35,482 bases of DNA from Candidatus Saccharimonadota bacterium (GCA_017510835.1 JAFWLZ010000031.1:1-35482), one strand, 5' to 3'; shown: positions 6,379-14,101, counted from the stretch's first letter. Program-made: numbers and translations. The notes: generated by a model not told the origin, from the letters alone.

Positions 6379-7110
6379 ATGGGAGAAAAGCAGAAGAAAT
6401 CCGGACTCAAACCAAAATTCCAAAAAGCCAAGGCTAAATTCTTTAAAACTTACTACAGCAACCCTGCAAAAGATTTAAAGATTATCGCTGTTACTGGCAC
6501 AAAAGGGCGGGATATCACTGCACATTACTTACAAGAAATACTCAAGAGCCGCGACAATCGCGCCGGCTTGGTTATCAACCCAAAGAGTACTTCTGATCTC
6601 TATAAACGACTATTCAAAATCTGGAAAACCGGCACCGATTACGCCGTCGTTTCCGTAGACAGCGTCGCATTAGCGAACCACTTTTTCTATGGCATGCCGA
6701 TTTACGCCGCTGTCATTACTGACGACATCAACAATGCTTCACTCGATTCGCAGCCAGATGACGCTCGCGCAATCCTATTCAATACGAAGCCAGACTTCAG
6801 CATCTTGAATCGCAACGATTCCAACTATCATACATTTGCCGAATATCCGAGCAAAACCGCTACTTTCTCGTACGGTACCGAACATGGCGCCGACCTCAAG
6901 GTAACTCCAGGCAAAATCTACAAGATGGGCTCCGAAGCGACCCTTACCTACAATAGCGAACGTTTCGAAGTTGCTACCTATATTACCGAGTCAGACGCCG
7001 CTATCTATATGGGCGCTGCCGCTATGACCGCCTTCGCGCTCGGCTTCAGTTCTGACGATATCGTTGATGGCATCGCAAATTACGAACCAAAACCAGTAAC
7101 AGAGAAATGA
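6379..7110 (+). CDS. MurE-like Mur-ligase central-domain protein, probable pseudoenzyme
   Basis: The chain aligns by eye along its length with the ATP-binding central domain of the MurE encoded at 8784, but stops before the C-terminal ligase domain (243 aa). The catalytic positions are replaced: the P-loop GTNGKTTT becomes GTKGRDIT (K to R, T to D), ELTSHAL becomes SVDSVAL, and TNVTHEHLDYH becomes TDDINNASLDS. The fold-defining strands (DLKIIAVTG, TDYAVVSVDS, IYAAVITDDI, DFSILNRNDSN) are kept. ATP-dependent ligation is therefore unlikely and a binding or scaffold role is more plausible. The start at 6379 is chosen because the extended -10 ends 6 nt before it, and the N-terminus is basic (residues 1-25). 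It overlaps the next gene by ATGA, so translation is probably coupled. Confidence 0.75.
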   Translation: MGEKQKKSGLKPKFQKAKAKFFKTYYSNPAKDLKIIAVTGTKGRDITAHYLQEILKSRDNRAGLVINPKSTSDLYKRLFKIWKTGTDYAVVSVDSVALANHFFYGMPIYAAVITDDINNASLDSQPDDARAILFNTKPDFSILNRNDSNYHTFAEYPSKTATFSYGTEHGADLKVTPGKIYKMGSEATLTYNSERFEVATYITESDAAIYMGAAAMTAFALGFSSDDIVDGIANYEPKPVTEK

Positions 7111-7958
7111 TTAATCAAAAACTCCTAGTATCAGGTGCAGACTTTTTTGCGGACGAATTCGAAATCAATCCGTATTACACCGACAATTCAATCGATGTCA
7201 AAAAGGCCATGGCTGAACACGCCGAAATTGTCGACTGTTTCAAACAGGCCGGTATTGAAGTTATCCAGGTCAAACCACCAAAAGATTGCCAAGATGGCGT
7301 CTATACCGCTAACTGGGCGCTCATCAAAGACGGCGTCGCTGTCATGTCTCGCCTTCCAGAGGCACGCAAAGGCGAGGAGGCCTACGCTAAGAAGCAGCTC
7401 GAAAAACTCGGCATCAAATGTCTTGATGCGCCGGACGATTATCTCTTTTCGGGGCAGGGCGACTCGCTCCGCTGTGGCGATTATCTCTTTGCTGGTCGCG
7501 GCTATCGTTCTGATCCAGAAGCACAACGCTTCGCCGCCAACGCCCTCGGGCTAAATCTTATTCAACTTCACACGAAACCACAGTTGAACGACGACGGCAC
7601 TGACCACATCAATCCGTTCACAAACCATGCTGACAGCTTCTGGTATGATCTCGACCTTGCGCTTGCAATCATCGATGAGCACACAATTGCCTACTGCCCA
7701 GAAGCTTTCGACGACGAATCGCGCCAAAAACTTGAAGACATCAAAAACCTCGACAAAATCATCGTCGATTACGACGAATGCACCAAGGGTTTTGCCTGTA
7801 ATATGGTCAGCACCGGAAAATACGCCATTATGTCTAACAAAGCGCCAAAACTCCAAAAAGAGCTCGAGGCTCGCGGCATCAAATGCCTCACGCCAGACGT
7901 TACTGAGCTTAAAGAAGGTGGTGGTTATATTCGTTGCGTCAGCCTCTGGATTAGCTAA
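7107..7958 (+). CDS. DDAH/amidinotransferase-like guanidino-modifying enzyme
   Basis: This belongs to the pentein superfamily that includes dimethylarginine dimethylaminohydrolase, amidinotransferases and arginine deiminase. Visible family segments are VYTANWALI (residues 65-73), GQGDSLRCGDYLFAGRGYRSD (116-136, counterpart of E-G-G-D-x-L), CNMVSTG (231-237) and the C-terminal GGGYIRC with the probable nucleophile C277. At the position of the usual H-x-D motif the sequence reads YDLDLALAI, so the expected histidine seems replaced; H174 lies nearby. The length of 283 residues is normal. It starts inside the stop of the Mur-like gene (ATGA overlap), indicating a two-gene operon. The substrate cannot be told from sequence. 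Confidence 0.75.
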   Translation: MINQKLLVSGADFFADEFEINPYYTDNSIDVKKAMAEHAEIVDCFKQAGIEVIQVKPPKDCQDGVYTANWALIKDGVAVMSRLPEARKGEEAYAKKQLEKLGIKCLDAPDDYLFSGQGDSLRCGDYLFAGRGYRSDPEAQRFAANALGLNLIQLHTKPQLNDDGTDHINPFTNHADSFWYDLDLALAIIDEHTIAYCPEAFDDESRQKLEDIKNLDKIIVDYDECTKGFACNMVSTGKYAIMSNKAPKLQKELEARGIKCLTPDVTELKEGGGYIRCVSLWIS

Positions 7959-7969
7959 CATTTTTAAGG

Positions 7970-7975
7970 TATAAT
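7970..7975 (+). promoter_or_regulatory. -10 box of the gene at 8006
   Basis: Perfect TATAAT, 31 bases before the ATG, followed by an AGGAG ribosome-binding site. The -35 is weak (TGGATT at about 17 bp). Confidence 0.55.
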
Positions 7976-8005
7976 TAAGGAAGTAAAAACTTAGGAGTTA
8001 TTTTT

Positions 8006-8740
8006 ATGAACGAAAATACCGCAAAGAAATCTAATGCCGGCTTGATCGTTGCTATCATCGTAGCAGCTCTCATCATTGCTGGCGGCATCGTTGCAACTGT
8101 TTTGCTAATCCCACAGCTTACTGGCGGCAACAACAACGGCGATAACAATGAGAACACTTCTCAGAACGCCGACGACAATAAAAAAGATGACGACAACGAC
8201 GGCTACAGTAATCCAGCCAAGGTCGACGAGGCGTACGCTATAAAGATTGGTAACAAAAAATACACCTTCCGCAGCAAGCTTTCCGACCTCAGCGAATCTG
8301 GCTACGAAGTCAACGAAAAGGTCAAAGACGAGAAAGTTCCAGCTGGTAAGTATATGATCATGATCGGCGGCGGTTACCTTACTAACAAGTCCGACGATAC
8401 TGATATCAAAGTCACTCCATACAACGATTCTAGCGATGACACCACCTTCCCGAATGCTATGCTCGGTAGCGTAACTATCAGCGACGCATACGACGAAGAC
8501 GAACAAGCAGTCCTCGAAAAAATCGAATTCTACGGCGGTATCCACCTCGGCAGCAGCCGTAAGGATCTCGTTAAGGTCTTTGGTGAGCCAACCGAATCCA
8601 AAGAATACGACAACTACAAGGGCGGCAAGTACGAGAAGATCGAATACCAGGACAAGACCTGGAAGAAATTCGAGTTCAAGGTTGAAGACGACAAAGTCAC
8701 TGAAATGTCCTGGACCAACTACGGCAAACTCAATCGCTAA
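8006..8740 (+). CDS. membrane-anchored extracytoplasmic hypothetical protein (244 aa)
   Basis: The N-terminus has a short basic cytoplasmic tail and one transmembrane helix (about residues 11-36, GLIVAIIVAALIIAGGIVAT). A Gly/Asn/Asp-rich linker (about 40-68) follows, then a globular C-terminal domain outside the membrane. There is no lipobox cysteine. The C-terminal part has a glycine-rich GGIHLGSSRKDLVKVFGEP segment, a pattern seen in small repeat domains in which a GxxxxxVxxxLGxP turn recurs. I do not assign a function. The ATG has a good AGGAG site. It ends at a terminator shared with the convergent murE gene. Confidence 0.75.
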   Translation: MNENTAKKSNAGLIVAIIVAALIIAGGIVATVLLIPQLTGGNNNGDNNENTSQNADDNKKDDDNDGYSNPAKVDEAYAIKIGNKKYTFRSKLSDLSESGYEVNEKVKDEKVPAGKYMIMIGGGYLTNKSDDTDIKVTPYNDSSDDTTFPNAMLGSVTISDAYDEDEQAVLEKIEFYGGIHLGSSRKDLVKVFGEPTESKEYDNYKGGKYEKIEYQDKTWKKFEFKVEDDKVTEMSWTNYGKLNR

Positions 8741-8754
8741 TCACTAGATTGAAC

Positions 8755-8786
8755 AAAAATATCTCCCGAACGGGAGATATTTTTTA
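8755..8786. terminator. bidirectional terminator between the gene at 8006 and murE
   Basis: A long A-rich/T-rich flanked hairpin with stem TATCTCCCG/CGGGAGATA serves both strands. The murE stop codon (8784-8786) is in its flank. Confidence 0.88.
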
Positions 8787-10031
8787 TAGTTTTTTGAGCA
8801 CCTTTTTTATTTCATCTAATTCGTAATAGTCGTGCGCGCCGTCCTTACGCTCAATTGTCTTTTCATTGCCTTTACCAAGAAAGAGCACTGTATCATCTTT
8901 CTTTGCGAGCTTGCAAGCCTCTTTGATTGCACTTGGCCTATCAAGCACCTTAAATAGGTCTTTGCCATCCTTCTTGCCGCTCTTACGCGCTCCTACGGCT
9001 ATCATTTCAAGAATCTCTTCACCAGGCGTGTCGCGGTCATCCTCCTCCGTGAGCACAACGATGTCTGCATATTTTCCCGCAATCTCGCCCATCGGCTCAC
9101 GCTTTGACGGATCACGTCGTCCGCCTGCTGAGCCAAACATTACAATCAAGCGCCCCTTCGTCGCCTTCTTCATATCAGGCAACAACTTTTCAAAAGCATC
9201 CGGCGTATGCGCATAGTCCATAATCGCTGTAAACTTCTGGCCACAATCAATTTTTACCATCCGCCCCTCAACTTCCGTCAACGCATAAATCCCATCTGCA
9301 ATCTGCTTATCCGTCAAACCTAAACGACGCCCTACCGCCACGCAAGCTAGGGAATTAGATACATTGAACTGACCTGCGATACGCGTTTTTATCTTTAGAC
9401 CGTCCGATGTTCCATATTCGACGCCGTCCGGGCGTAGTTTCACATTCTTTGCTTTCAGCTTTCCTGCTTTAATACCATAGCTTTCATACTCCTCGACATC
9501 ACTCTCAAAATACTTCGCTGAAGGATCATCGGCATTAATCACGCCGTATTTTGCCTTCTTAAACAACTTGCGCTTTGCATCACGATAGCGCTCGAAAGTC
9601 TTATGATAATCCAAATGCTCGTGCGTAACATTCGTCAGTACCGCCACTTCAATCGGAATGCCCAAATCCCTATGCTGCGCCAAAGCATGGCTCGTAAGTT
9701 CCAAAACCAAATACTTCGCACCCGAATCTACGATCGTCTTGATTCGCTGATTCAATAAACGTACGTCGACTGTCGTCATGTGTTCTTTCTGCTCATGAAT
9801 CTCATCAACACCCCAACCAACCGTCGTCATCACGCCAGTCTTATAACCGGCCTCTTTCAGCATGCGCCAAATCATAAACGAAGTTGTCGTTTTACCATTC
9901 GTGCCAGTTACGCCAATCACGGTCACTTTACGCCCAGGAAAGCCCTTAAGTGCACCAAACAATACTGATTTACCGACATGATAAGGAATCACAGCCGAAT
10001 CATAAAACGGAATTTTTTCTTTCATACCCAT
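8784..10031 (-). CDS. murE: UDP-MurNAc-tripeptide synthetase (MurE-type Mur ligase), N-terminally short
   Basis: MurE adds the third stem-peptide residue during peptidoglycan precursor synthesis in the cytosol. The P-loop GTNGKTTT (43-50), ELTSHAL, TNVTHEHLDYH, the carbamylated-lysine region RDAKRKLFK and GRM at the start of the C-terminal ligase domain are all present, so the enzyme looks active. Only about 35 residues precede the ATPase domain, whereas typical MurE has a UDP-binding N-terminal domain of about 90-100. The position of the DNPR motif that selects diaminopimelate reads TEEDDRDTP, so the third amino acid cannot be inferred. No ribosome-binding site is seen. TG-A-TAAAAT ends 6 nt before the ATG at 10031, suggesting a leaderless transcript. 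A second in-frame ATG lies two codons downstream. Confidence 0.85.
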   Translation of the reverse strand: MGMKEKIPFYDSAVIPYHVGKSVLFGALKGFPGRKVTVIGVTGTNGKTTTSFMIWRMLKEAGYKTGVMTTVGWGVDEIHEQKEHMTTVDVRLLNQRIKTIVDSGAKYLVLELTSHALAQHRDLGIPIEVAVLTNVTHEHLDYHKTFERYRDAKRKLFKKAKYGVINADDPSAKYFESDVEEYESYGIKAGKLKAKNVKLRPDGVEYGTSDGLKIKTRIAGQFNVSNSLACVAVGRRLGLTDKQIADGIYALTEVEGRMVKIDCGQKFTAIMDYAHTPDAFEKLLPDMKKATKGRLIVMFGSAGGRRDPSKREPMGEIAGKYADIVVLTEEDDRDTPGEEILEMIAVGARKSGKKDGKDLFKVLDRPSAIKEACKLAKKDDTVLFLGKGNEKTIERKDGAHDYYELDEIKKVLKKL

Positions 10032-10037
10032 ACAACA

Positions 10038-10046
10038 ATTTTATCA
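10038..10046 (-). promoter_or_regulatory. extended -10 promoter of murE
   Basis: On the minus strand TGA TAAAAT (10043-10038), ending 6 nt before the murE ATG. It faces the vanZ-like gene promoter about 20 bp away. Confidence 0.55.
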
Positions 10047-10059
10047 CTTATCGACCACG

Positions 10060-10068
10060 TGTTATACT
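10060..10068 (+). promoter_or_regulatory. extended -10 promoter of the VanZ-like gene
   Basis: TGT TATACT (10060-10068). The region where its -35 would lie overlaps the murE -10 on the other strand. Confidence 0.6.
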
Positions 10069-10105
10069 CTATAAAAGTTGTTCTTTACGAGAGGGGGCGA
10101 TATAT

Positions 10106-10555
10106 GTGTCAAAAAAGAAGAATCTCATCTGGATTTTGCCGATATTTTGGCTTGGTTTAATAATCTTTCTAACCTTTCAAAATGGCGATTCTAGTGAGAA
10201 ACTCTCGCATATAATCGCCGAAAAAATCTGTGCTATTTTCGATAGCCCTAAGGATATCTATGACTGCGAAGTTGCATTGCGAGATTTAGCGCATATTAGC
10301 ATTCATTTCGTCTTAGCGTTTTTAACTGCTTTGGCGGCCTATTATAAGACCGAAAATCCATTTTATCCCGGAATCACTTCAGTCATCGTTTGCGCCATTA
10401 TTGCTGTTCTTGATGAGGTCGGTCAATTATTCATCGCAAGTCGCTCATTTGAGTATATTGACATTATCCGCAACCTCCTTGGTGTAACCTATGGGACGAT
10501 GTGTTTTATCTTCGTAAATAGCATCAAAAAATACCTCGAAACCGCCCGGAAGTAA
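10106..10555 (+). CDS. VanZ-like membrane protein
   Basis: VanZ-family proteins are small membrane proteins, some of which affect teicoplanin resistance; most have unknown function. After a basic start (VSKKKN) there is a helix (about 7-23), a FQNGDSSEKLS segment, a second helix around HISIHFVLAFLTALAAYY, a third helix, and the family signature DEVGQLFIASRSFEYIDIIRNLLGVTYG. The GTG at 10106 is chosen because it follows a GAGGGGG site and puts the first helix close to the N-terminus; an overlapping ATG two bases upstream is in another frame. Its stop codon lies in the loop of its own terminator. Confidence 0.85.
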   Translation: MSKKKNLIWILPIFWLGLIIFLTFQNGDSSEKLSHIIAEKICAIFDSPKDIYDCEVALRDLAHISIHFVLAFLTALAAYYKTENPFYPGITSVIVCAIIAVLDEVGQLFIASRSFEYIDIIRNLLGVTYGTMCFIFVNSIKKYLETARK

Positions 10556-10570
10556 TCTCGGGTGGTTTTT
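10540..10570 (+). terminator. intrinsic terminator embedded in the 3' end of the VanZ-like gene
   Basis: Stem ACCGCCCG/CGGGTGGT (one G-U pair; 10540-10547 with 10558-10565) followed by TTTTTT. The TAA stop (10553-10555) lies in the loop. Confidence 0.85.
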
Positions 10571-10571
10571 T

Positions 10572-10580
10572 CTGCTAAAA
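10572..10580 (+). promoter_or_regulatory. extended -10 promoter of thyA-folA
   Basis: TGC TAAAAT directly follows the T tract of the previous terminator. A TGGAGG ribosome-binding site comes next. Confidence 0.6.
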
Positions 10581-10600
10581 TATAATTAAATGGAGGAAAA

Positions 10601-11554
10601 ATGAGTATATTTGACGATCAATATCTAGATCTCTGTGAAAAAATCCTAAAAGACGGCGAACGCATCGTAAATTACGCTTCCACCGACAAGCGCAAAGACA
10701 GCGGCGCAAAAAGCAATATTCCGGATCACGCGGCTCAAGGCGCACTTCAATCTGCGACCATCCGTCTTCCGCACCAAATCCTCCAGTTCGACTTATCTGA
10801 AGAATTTCCAATTCTTACCACTAAATTTGTCGCCTTCAAAACGGCCGTTCTTGAAATGCTCTGGATTTACCAGCAGCAGAGCAATGACGTCCGCTGGCTT
10901 CATGATCGTGGCATTAAAATCTGGGATGAATGGGAAATCCCAGAAGACGGCAAGTATCAGGGTAGAGAATGGGACCCGAAAGAATTCGCCCATACTATTG
11001 GCACTGCCTACGGCTGGATCGTCAAACGCTATCAACTGACTCAGAGTCTCATTGAAACCTTAAAGACCAATCCTGGCAACCGCCGTATGATTATGTCGCT
11101 CTGGCAAAATGAATGGCTCCCAACCGCCGCTCTTCCAAGCTGTGTCTGGAACACTCAGTGGCACGTCAGTAAAGCAAACAGCAAGAAACCTCGCTTGAAC
11201 ATGATGGTAACCGTCCGCAGTAATGACGTCCCACTCGGCATGCCATTTAATGTTGCTCAGTACGCCGTCCTCTGTCATCTAATCGCCCAAACTGTCGGTA
11301 TGGAAGCTGGCCAAATGACCTACGTTATTAATGACGCACACATCTACGAGAATCAAATCGACGGCATTAAAGAACAACTTCGCCGCCGCGACGAGAAAAT
11401 GAAGACAGACGGCAAGCTATTCGACGCGCCAAAACTCTGGATCAACCCGGACATCAAAGACTTCTTCAAATTTGATAGCAGCAAAGAGCTAAAAGATATT
11501 AAGCTCATCGACTATCAGCATCAAGGCAAAATTAAGATGGATGTGACTGCGTAA
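10601..11554 (+). CDS. thyA: thymidylate synthase
   Basis: ThyA methylates dUMP to dTMP using methylene-tetrahydrofolate and releases dihydrofolate. The nucleophile is C181 in LPSCVWNTQWHV. Other family motifs are the phosphate-binding RSNDVPLGMPFNVAQYA and the C-terminal DAHIYENQ. The segment after the catalytic cysteine (CVWNTQW rather than CHxxxQF) matches a ThyA subgroup but leaves activity intact as far as can be seen. The length of 317 residues is slightly above the E. coli type. The ATG has a TGGAGG site. The stop TAA overlaps the folA ATG (TAATG), so the two enzymes that use and regenerate folate are translationally coupled. Confidence 0.96.
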   Translation: MSIFDDQYLDLCEKILKDGERIVNYASTDKRKDSGAKSNIPDHAAQGALQSATIRLPHQILQFDLSEEFPILTTKFVAFKTAVLEMLWIYQQQSNDVRWLHDRGIKIWDEWEIPEDGKYQGREWDPKEFAHTIGTAYGWIVKRYQLTQSLIETLKTNPGNRRMIMSLWQNEWLPTAALPSCVWNTQWHVSKANSKKPRLNMMVTVRSNDVPLGMPFNVAQYAVLCHLIAQTVGMEAGQMTYVINDAHIYENQIDGIKEQLRRRDEKMKTDGKLFDAPKLWINPDIKDFFKFDSSKELKDIKLIDYQHQGKIKMDVTA

Positions 11555-12036
11555 TGAGTTTTTCTTTAATCGCCGCAATCGGCCAAAACAACGAACTCGG
11601 TAAAAAAGGCGGCCTCGTCTTTCAAATCCCGGGCGACCTCAAATTCTTCAAAAAAGTTACCACCGGTCATCCAGTATTTATGGGCCTCAACACCTGGCGT
11701 AGCCTTCCAGGTAAACTCCCAAAACGCGAACACTTCGTTCTCGCCCCAGACGCCAAAGACGTTCCGGCCGACCTCAATGCCGTCACGGACCTAGAAGCTT
11801 TTATTAAGGCACACAAAGACGACGCCGAAGAATACTTTGTCATCGGTGGCGGAATGGTCTACAAACAAATGCTTCCGCATTGCGATAAACTATATCTTAC
11901 CGAAGTCCACGCTTCCGACACCGAAGCCGACACCTTCTTCCCGAAATTCGACCACTCACTTTACAAAAGAGAAGTCCTCGGCAAAGGCGAGGACAATGGC
12001 GTCTCTTACGATCACGTTCTCTACGAACTTCTTTAA
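11554..12036 (+). CDS. folA: dihydrofolate reductase
   Basis: DHFR reduces the dihydrofolate made by ThyA to tetrahydrofolate with NADPH. Visible motifs are SLIAAIGQNNELGKKGGL at the N-terminus, the substrate-binding PGDLKFFKK with the catalytic Asp, GLNTWRSLPGKLP for NADPH, and VIGGGMVYKQMLP. The tryptophan usual before the substrate Asp (PWHLP) is replaced here by F (LVFQIP). The 160-residue length is typical. It follows thyA with a one-base overlap and ends before a terminator. Substitutions in the active-site loop may matter for antifolate sensitivity, but that is not testable here. Confidence 0.95.
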   Translation: MSFSLIAAIGQNNELGKKGGLVFQIPGDLKFFKKVTTGHPVFMGLNTWRSLPGKLPKREHFVLAPDAKDVPADLNAVTDLEAFIKAHKDDAEEYFVIGGGMVYKQMLPHCDKLYLTEVHASDTEADTFFPKFDHSLYKREVLGKGEDNGVSYDHVLYELL

Positions 12037-12086
12037 GTTTCTCCCTAAATATCACATATAAATTTGTCATTTCCTTCATGAAACCT

Positions 12087-12111
12087 ACTCCTCCACTCGG
12101 GGGAGTTTTTT
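12087..12111 (+). terminator. intrinsic terminator of thyA-folA
   Basis: Stem ACTCCTCC/GGGGGAGT (one G-U pair) with loop ACTC and a T tract. Confidence 0.85.
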
Positions 12112-12116
12112 ATGCA

Positions 12117-12143
12117 TTAGCACTCGACCCTTGACAGTGCTAA
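12117..12143 (+). promoter_or_regulatory. CIRCE operator (HrcA-binding site) of groES-groEL
   Basis: TTAGCACTC (12117-12125), 9-nt spacer, CAGTGCTAA (12135-12143). This matches the CIRCE inverted repeat except for one base in the right arm (C instead of G). The right arm overlaps the -35 box, which fits repression by HrcA when no heat stress is present. Confidence 0.9.
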
Positions 12144-12159
12144 TTTGCCGCGCTACACT
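12131..12159 (+). promoter_or_regulatory. groES-groEL promoter
   Basis: TTGACA (12131-12136), 17-bp spacer, TACACT (12154-12159). The -35 lies in the CIRCE element. Confidence 0.85.
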
Positions 12160-12196
12160 AGGTTTAGAAATTAATTTTCAGGAGGAAATTACATCA

Positions 12197-12451
12197 ATGT
12201 CTATCAAACCTCTCGCTGACCGCGTCGTCGCCAAAAAAGACGCCGCCACCAGTACGACCGCTTCCGGCATCCTACTTGGCGAAGCAAAAGAGAAGCCAAA
12301 TACCGCTACCGTTGAATCTGTCGGTCCAGACGTAAAAAACGTAAAAAAGGGTGACCGTATCCTATATCGCGAATACTCCGCCACCGAAATAAAATATGAC
12401 AACAAAGATTACCTCATTGTCAAAGAAGAAGATATTTTAGCAACACTATAA
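12197..12451 (+). CDS. groES: co-chaperonin GroES
   Basis: GroES caps the GroEL folding chamber in the cytosol. The N-terminal SIKPLADRVVAKKD, the mobile loop (about residues 15-30, TSTTASGILL), VESVGPDV and the C-terminal YLIVKEEDILATL are all typical. At 84 residues it is somewhat shorter than the usual 94-97. The ATG at 12197 is chosen by the AGGAGG site 11 nt upstream and the family N-terminus; the frame is open further upstream only through the promoter. It is transcribed with groEL, whose ribosome-binding site overlaps the groES stop. Confidence 0.97.
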   Translation: MSIKPLADRVVAKKDAATSTTASGILLGEAKEKPNTATVESVGPDVKNVKKGDRILYREYSATEIKYDNKDYLIVKEEDILATL

Positions 12452-12461
12452 GGAGTTATTT

Positions 12462-14087
12462 ATGGCAAAAAAGATTTTTTATGATGCTGAAGCCCGCGAG
12501 AAAGTTCTCGGCGGCGCCAAGGCTCTCTATGACGCAGTCAAGGTTACCTTTGGCCCAAAAGGTCAGAATGTCGTAATCGAAAAGAGTTACGGCGCACCGA
12601 CCATCACTCATGATGGCGTCACTGTCGCCGAAGCTGTCGATCTCGGCAACGAAGACGACGAAACTCTCGGTTATCAAATGGGCGCAAAACTCATCAAAAC
12701 CGCTGCCCAAAAGCTAAATAAGGTCGCTGGCGATGGCACCACTACTGTCACTGTCCTCACCTATAATATCCTCGCTGAAGCTAATAAGCTTATCGCGGCT
12801 GGTCATAATCCAATGGATCTCCGCAAGGGCATCGAAGCTGCTGGCGCCGAAATCGTAAAGGGCATTAATAAGACTGCCGAGCAAATCGAAGGCGACGATA
12901 GCAAGGTTGCCGAAGTCGCTACTATTTCTGCCGGTGATGCCGAGATTGGCAAACTAATTGCAAATGTCATCTCCAAGATCGGCAAAGACGGTGTCGTCAC
13001 TGTTGAACAAGGCCAAGGTCTCGAAATGCAATCCGAAATCACCGAAGGCTACACCTATGACAAGGGCTACGCTTCACCATTCTTCGTCACCGACACCCAA
13101 CGCCAAGAAGCAATTTTCGATAAACCAGACATCCTCATTACCGATAAAAAGATTTCCGCCGTTAATGATATTGTGCCATTCCTCGAAAAGATGGCTCAAT
13201 CTGGTCGCAAAGACCTCGTCATTATTGCCGAGGAAGTCGAGGGTGAAGCTCTTTCCGTTCTCGTCCTTAATAAACTCAAGGGCGTCTTCAACACGCTCGT
13301 TTTGAAAGCTCCAGCCTTTGGCGACAATCGCAAGCAAATCATGGAAGATATTGCCGTCCTCACCGGCGCTACCGTCGTTTCTAGCGAAAAGGGCATGAGC
13401 CTCGAAGAATCCGGCCTCGAAATCCTTGGTCAAGCTCGCAAGATTATCGCCACCAAGGACCAGACCACTATTATCAATGGCGCTGGCGACACTCGCGAAG
13501 TAAAGGCACGCATCGCCGACATTCAGGCTCAATCCGAAGCCACCATGTCCGATTACGAAACCGAGCAATTCAACAAACGCGCTGCTGCTCTCGCCGGCAA
13601 AGTTGCCGTTATTAAGGTTGGTGGCGCTACCGAAACCGAAATCGACGAGAAAAAATATCGCGTCGACGACGCAGTCGCTGCTACTAAAGCCGCTCTTGAC
13701 GAAGGCATCGTTCCAGGCGGCGGCGTCACGCTCGTCAATCTTGCCAAAGGCATCAAGGACGACAATGCTGGTGCAACTATTCTTAAAAACGCCCTCAAAG
13801 CTCCATTTACGCAGATCATGGAGAATGCCGGTCTTAACAGCCAGGCACTCCTTGCTCAGGTAGAGGCTGCCAAAGATGGGCAGGGCATTAATGTCATGAA
13901 ACCAGCCGAAGGCCTCGTCGACCTTAAGAAAGCCGGTGTCGTCGACCCAGCTCGCGTCACTCGCGAAGCAGTCCAAAATGCCGTCAGCATTGCTGCTACA
14001 ACTATTACTATGGGCGCACTTATCGTCGATCTCCCAGAGAAAAATGATCCAGCCGCAGCTGCCGGTATGGGTGGCGGAATGTATTAA
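12462..14087 (+). CDS. groEL: chaperonin GroEL
   Basis: GroEL forms the ATP-driven folding chamber for non-native proteins. Motifs include TFGPKGQNVVIEKSYGAPTITHDGVTVA (ATP-binding equatorial region), AGDGTTTVTVL with the catalytic Asp, the apical domain around residues 190-370, and GGGVTLVNL near the C-terminus. The tail is the common GMGGGMY. The length of 541 residues is normal. It lies 10 nt after groES under the same CIRCE-controlled promoter and is followed by a strong terminator. Confidence 0.98.
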   Translation: MAKKIFYDAEAREKVLGGAKALYDAVKVTFGPKGQNVVIEKSYGAPTITHDGVTVAEAVDLGNEDDETLGYQMGAKLIKTAAQKLNKVAGDGTTTVTVLTYNILAEANKLIAAGHNPMDLRKGIEAAGAEIVKGINKTAEQIEGDDSKVAEVATISAGDAEIGKLIANVISKIGKDGVVTVEQGQGLEMQSEITEGYTYDKGYASPFFVTDTQRQEAIFDKPDILITDKKISAVNDIVPFLEKMAQSGRKDLVIIAEEVEGEALSVLVLNKLKGVFNTLVLKAPAFGDNRKQIMEDIAVLTGATVVSSEKGMSLEESGLEILGQARKIIATKDQTTIINGAGDTREVKARIADIQAQSEATMSDYETEQFNKRAAALAGKVAVIKVGGATETEIDEKKYRVDDAVAATKAALDEGIVPGGGVTLVNLAKGIKDDNAGATILKNALKAPFTQIMENAGLNSQALLAQVEAAKDGQGINVMKPAEGLVDLKKAGVVDPARVTREAVQNAVSIAATTITMGALIVDLPEKNDPAAAAGMGGGMY

Positions 14088-14101
14088 TCCGCACTACCAA
14101 C

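Noticed and set aside
6027-6437. 136-residue plus-strand frame across tRNA-Arg
   Set aside because: It runs antisense through the whole tRNA gene and the terminator repeats, and then overlaps the Mur-like gene in another frame. It has no ribosome-binding site.
12131-12196. upstream extension of groES from 12131
   Set aside because: It would place the start inside the promoter and CIRCE element, and the family N-terminus begins at 12197 with a proper AGGAGG site.
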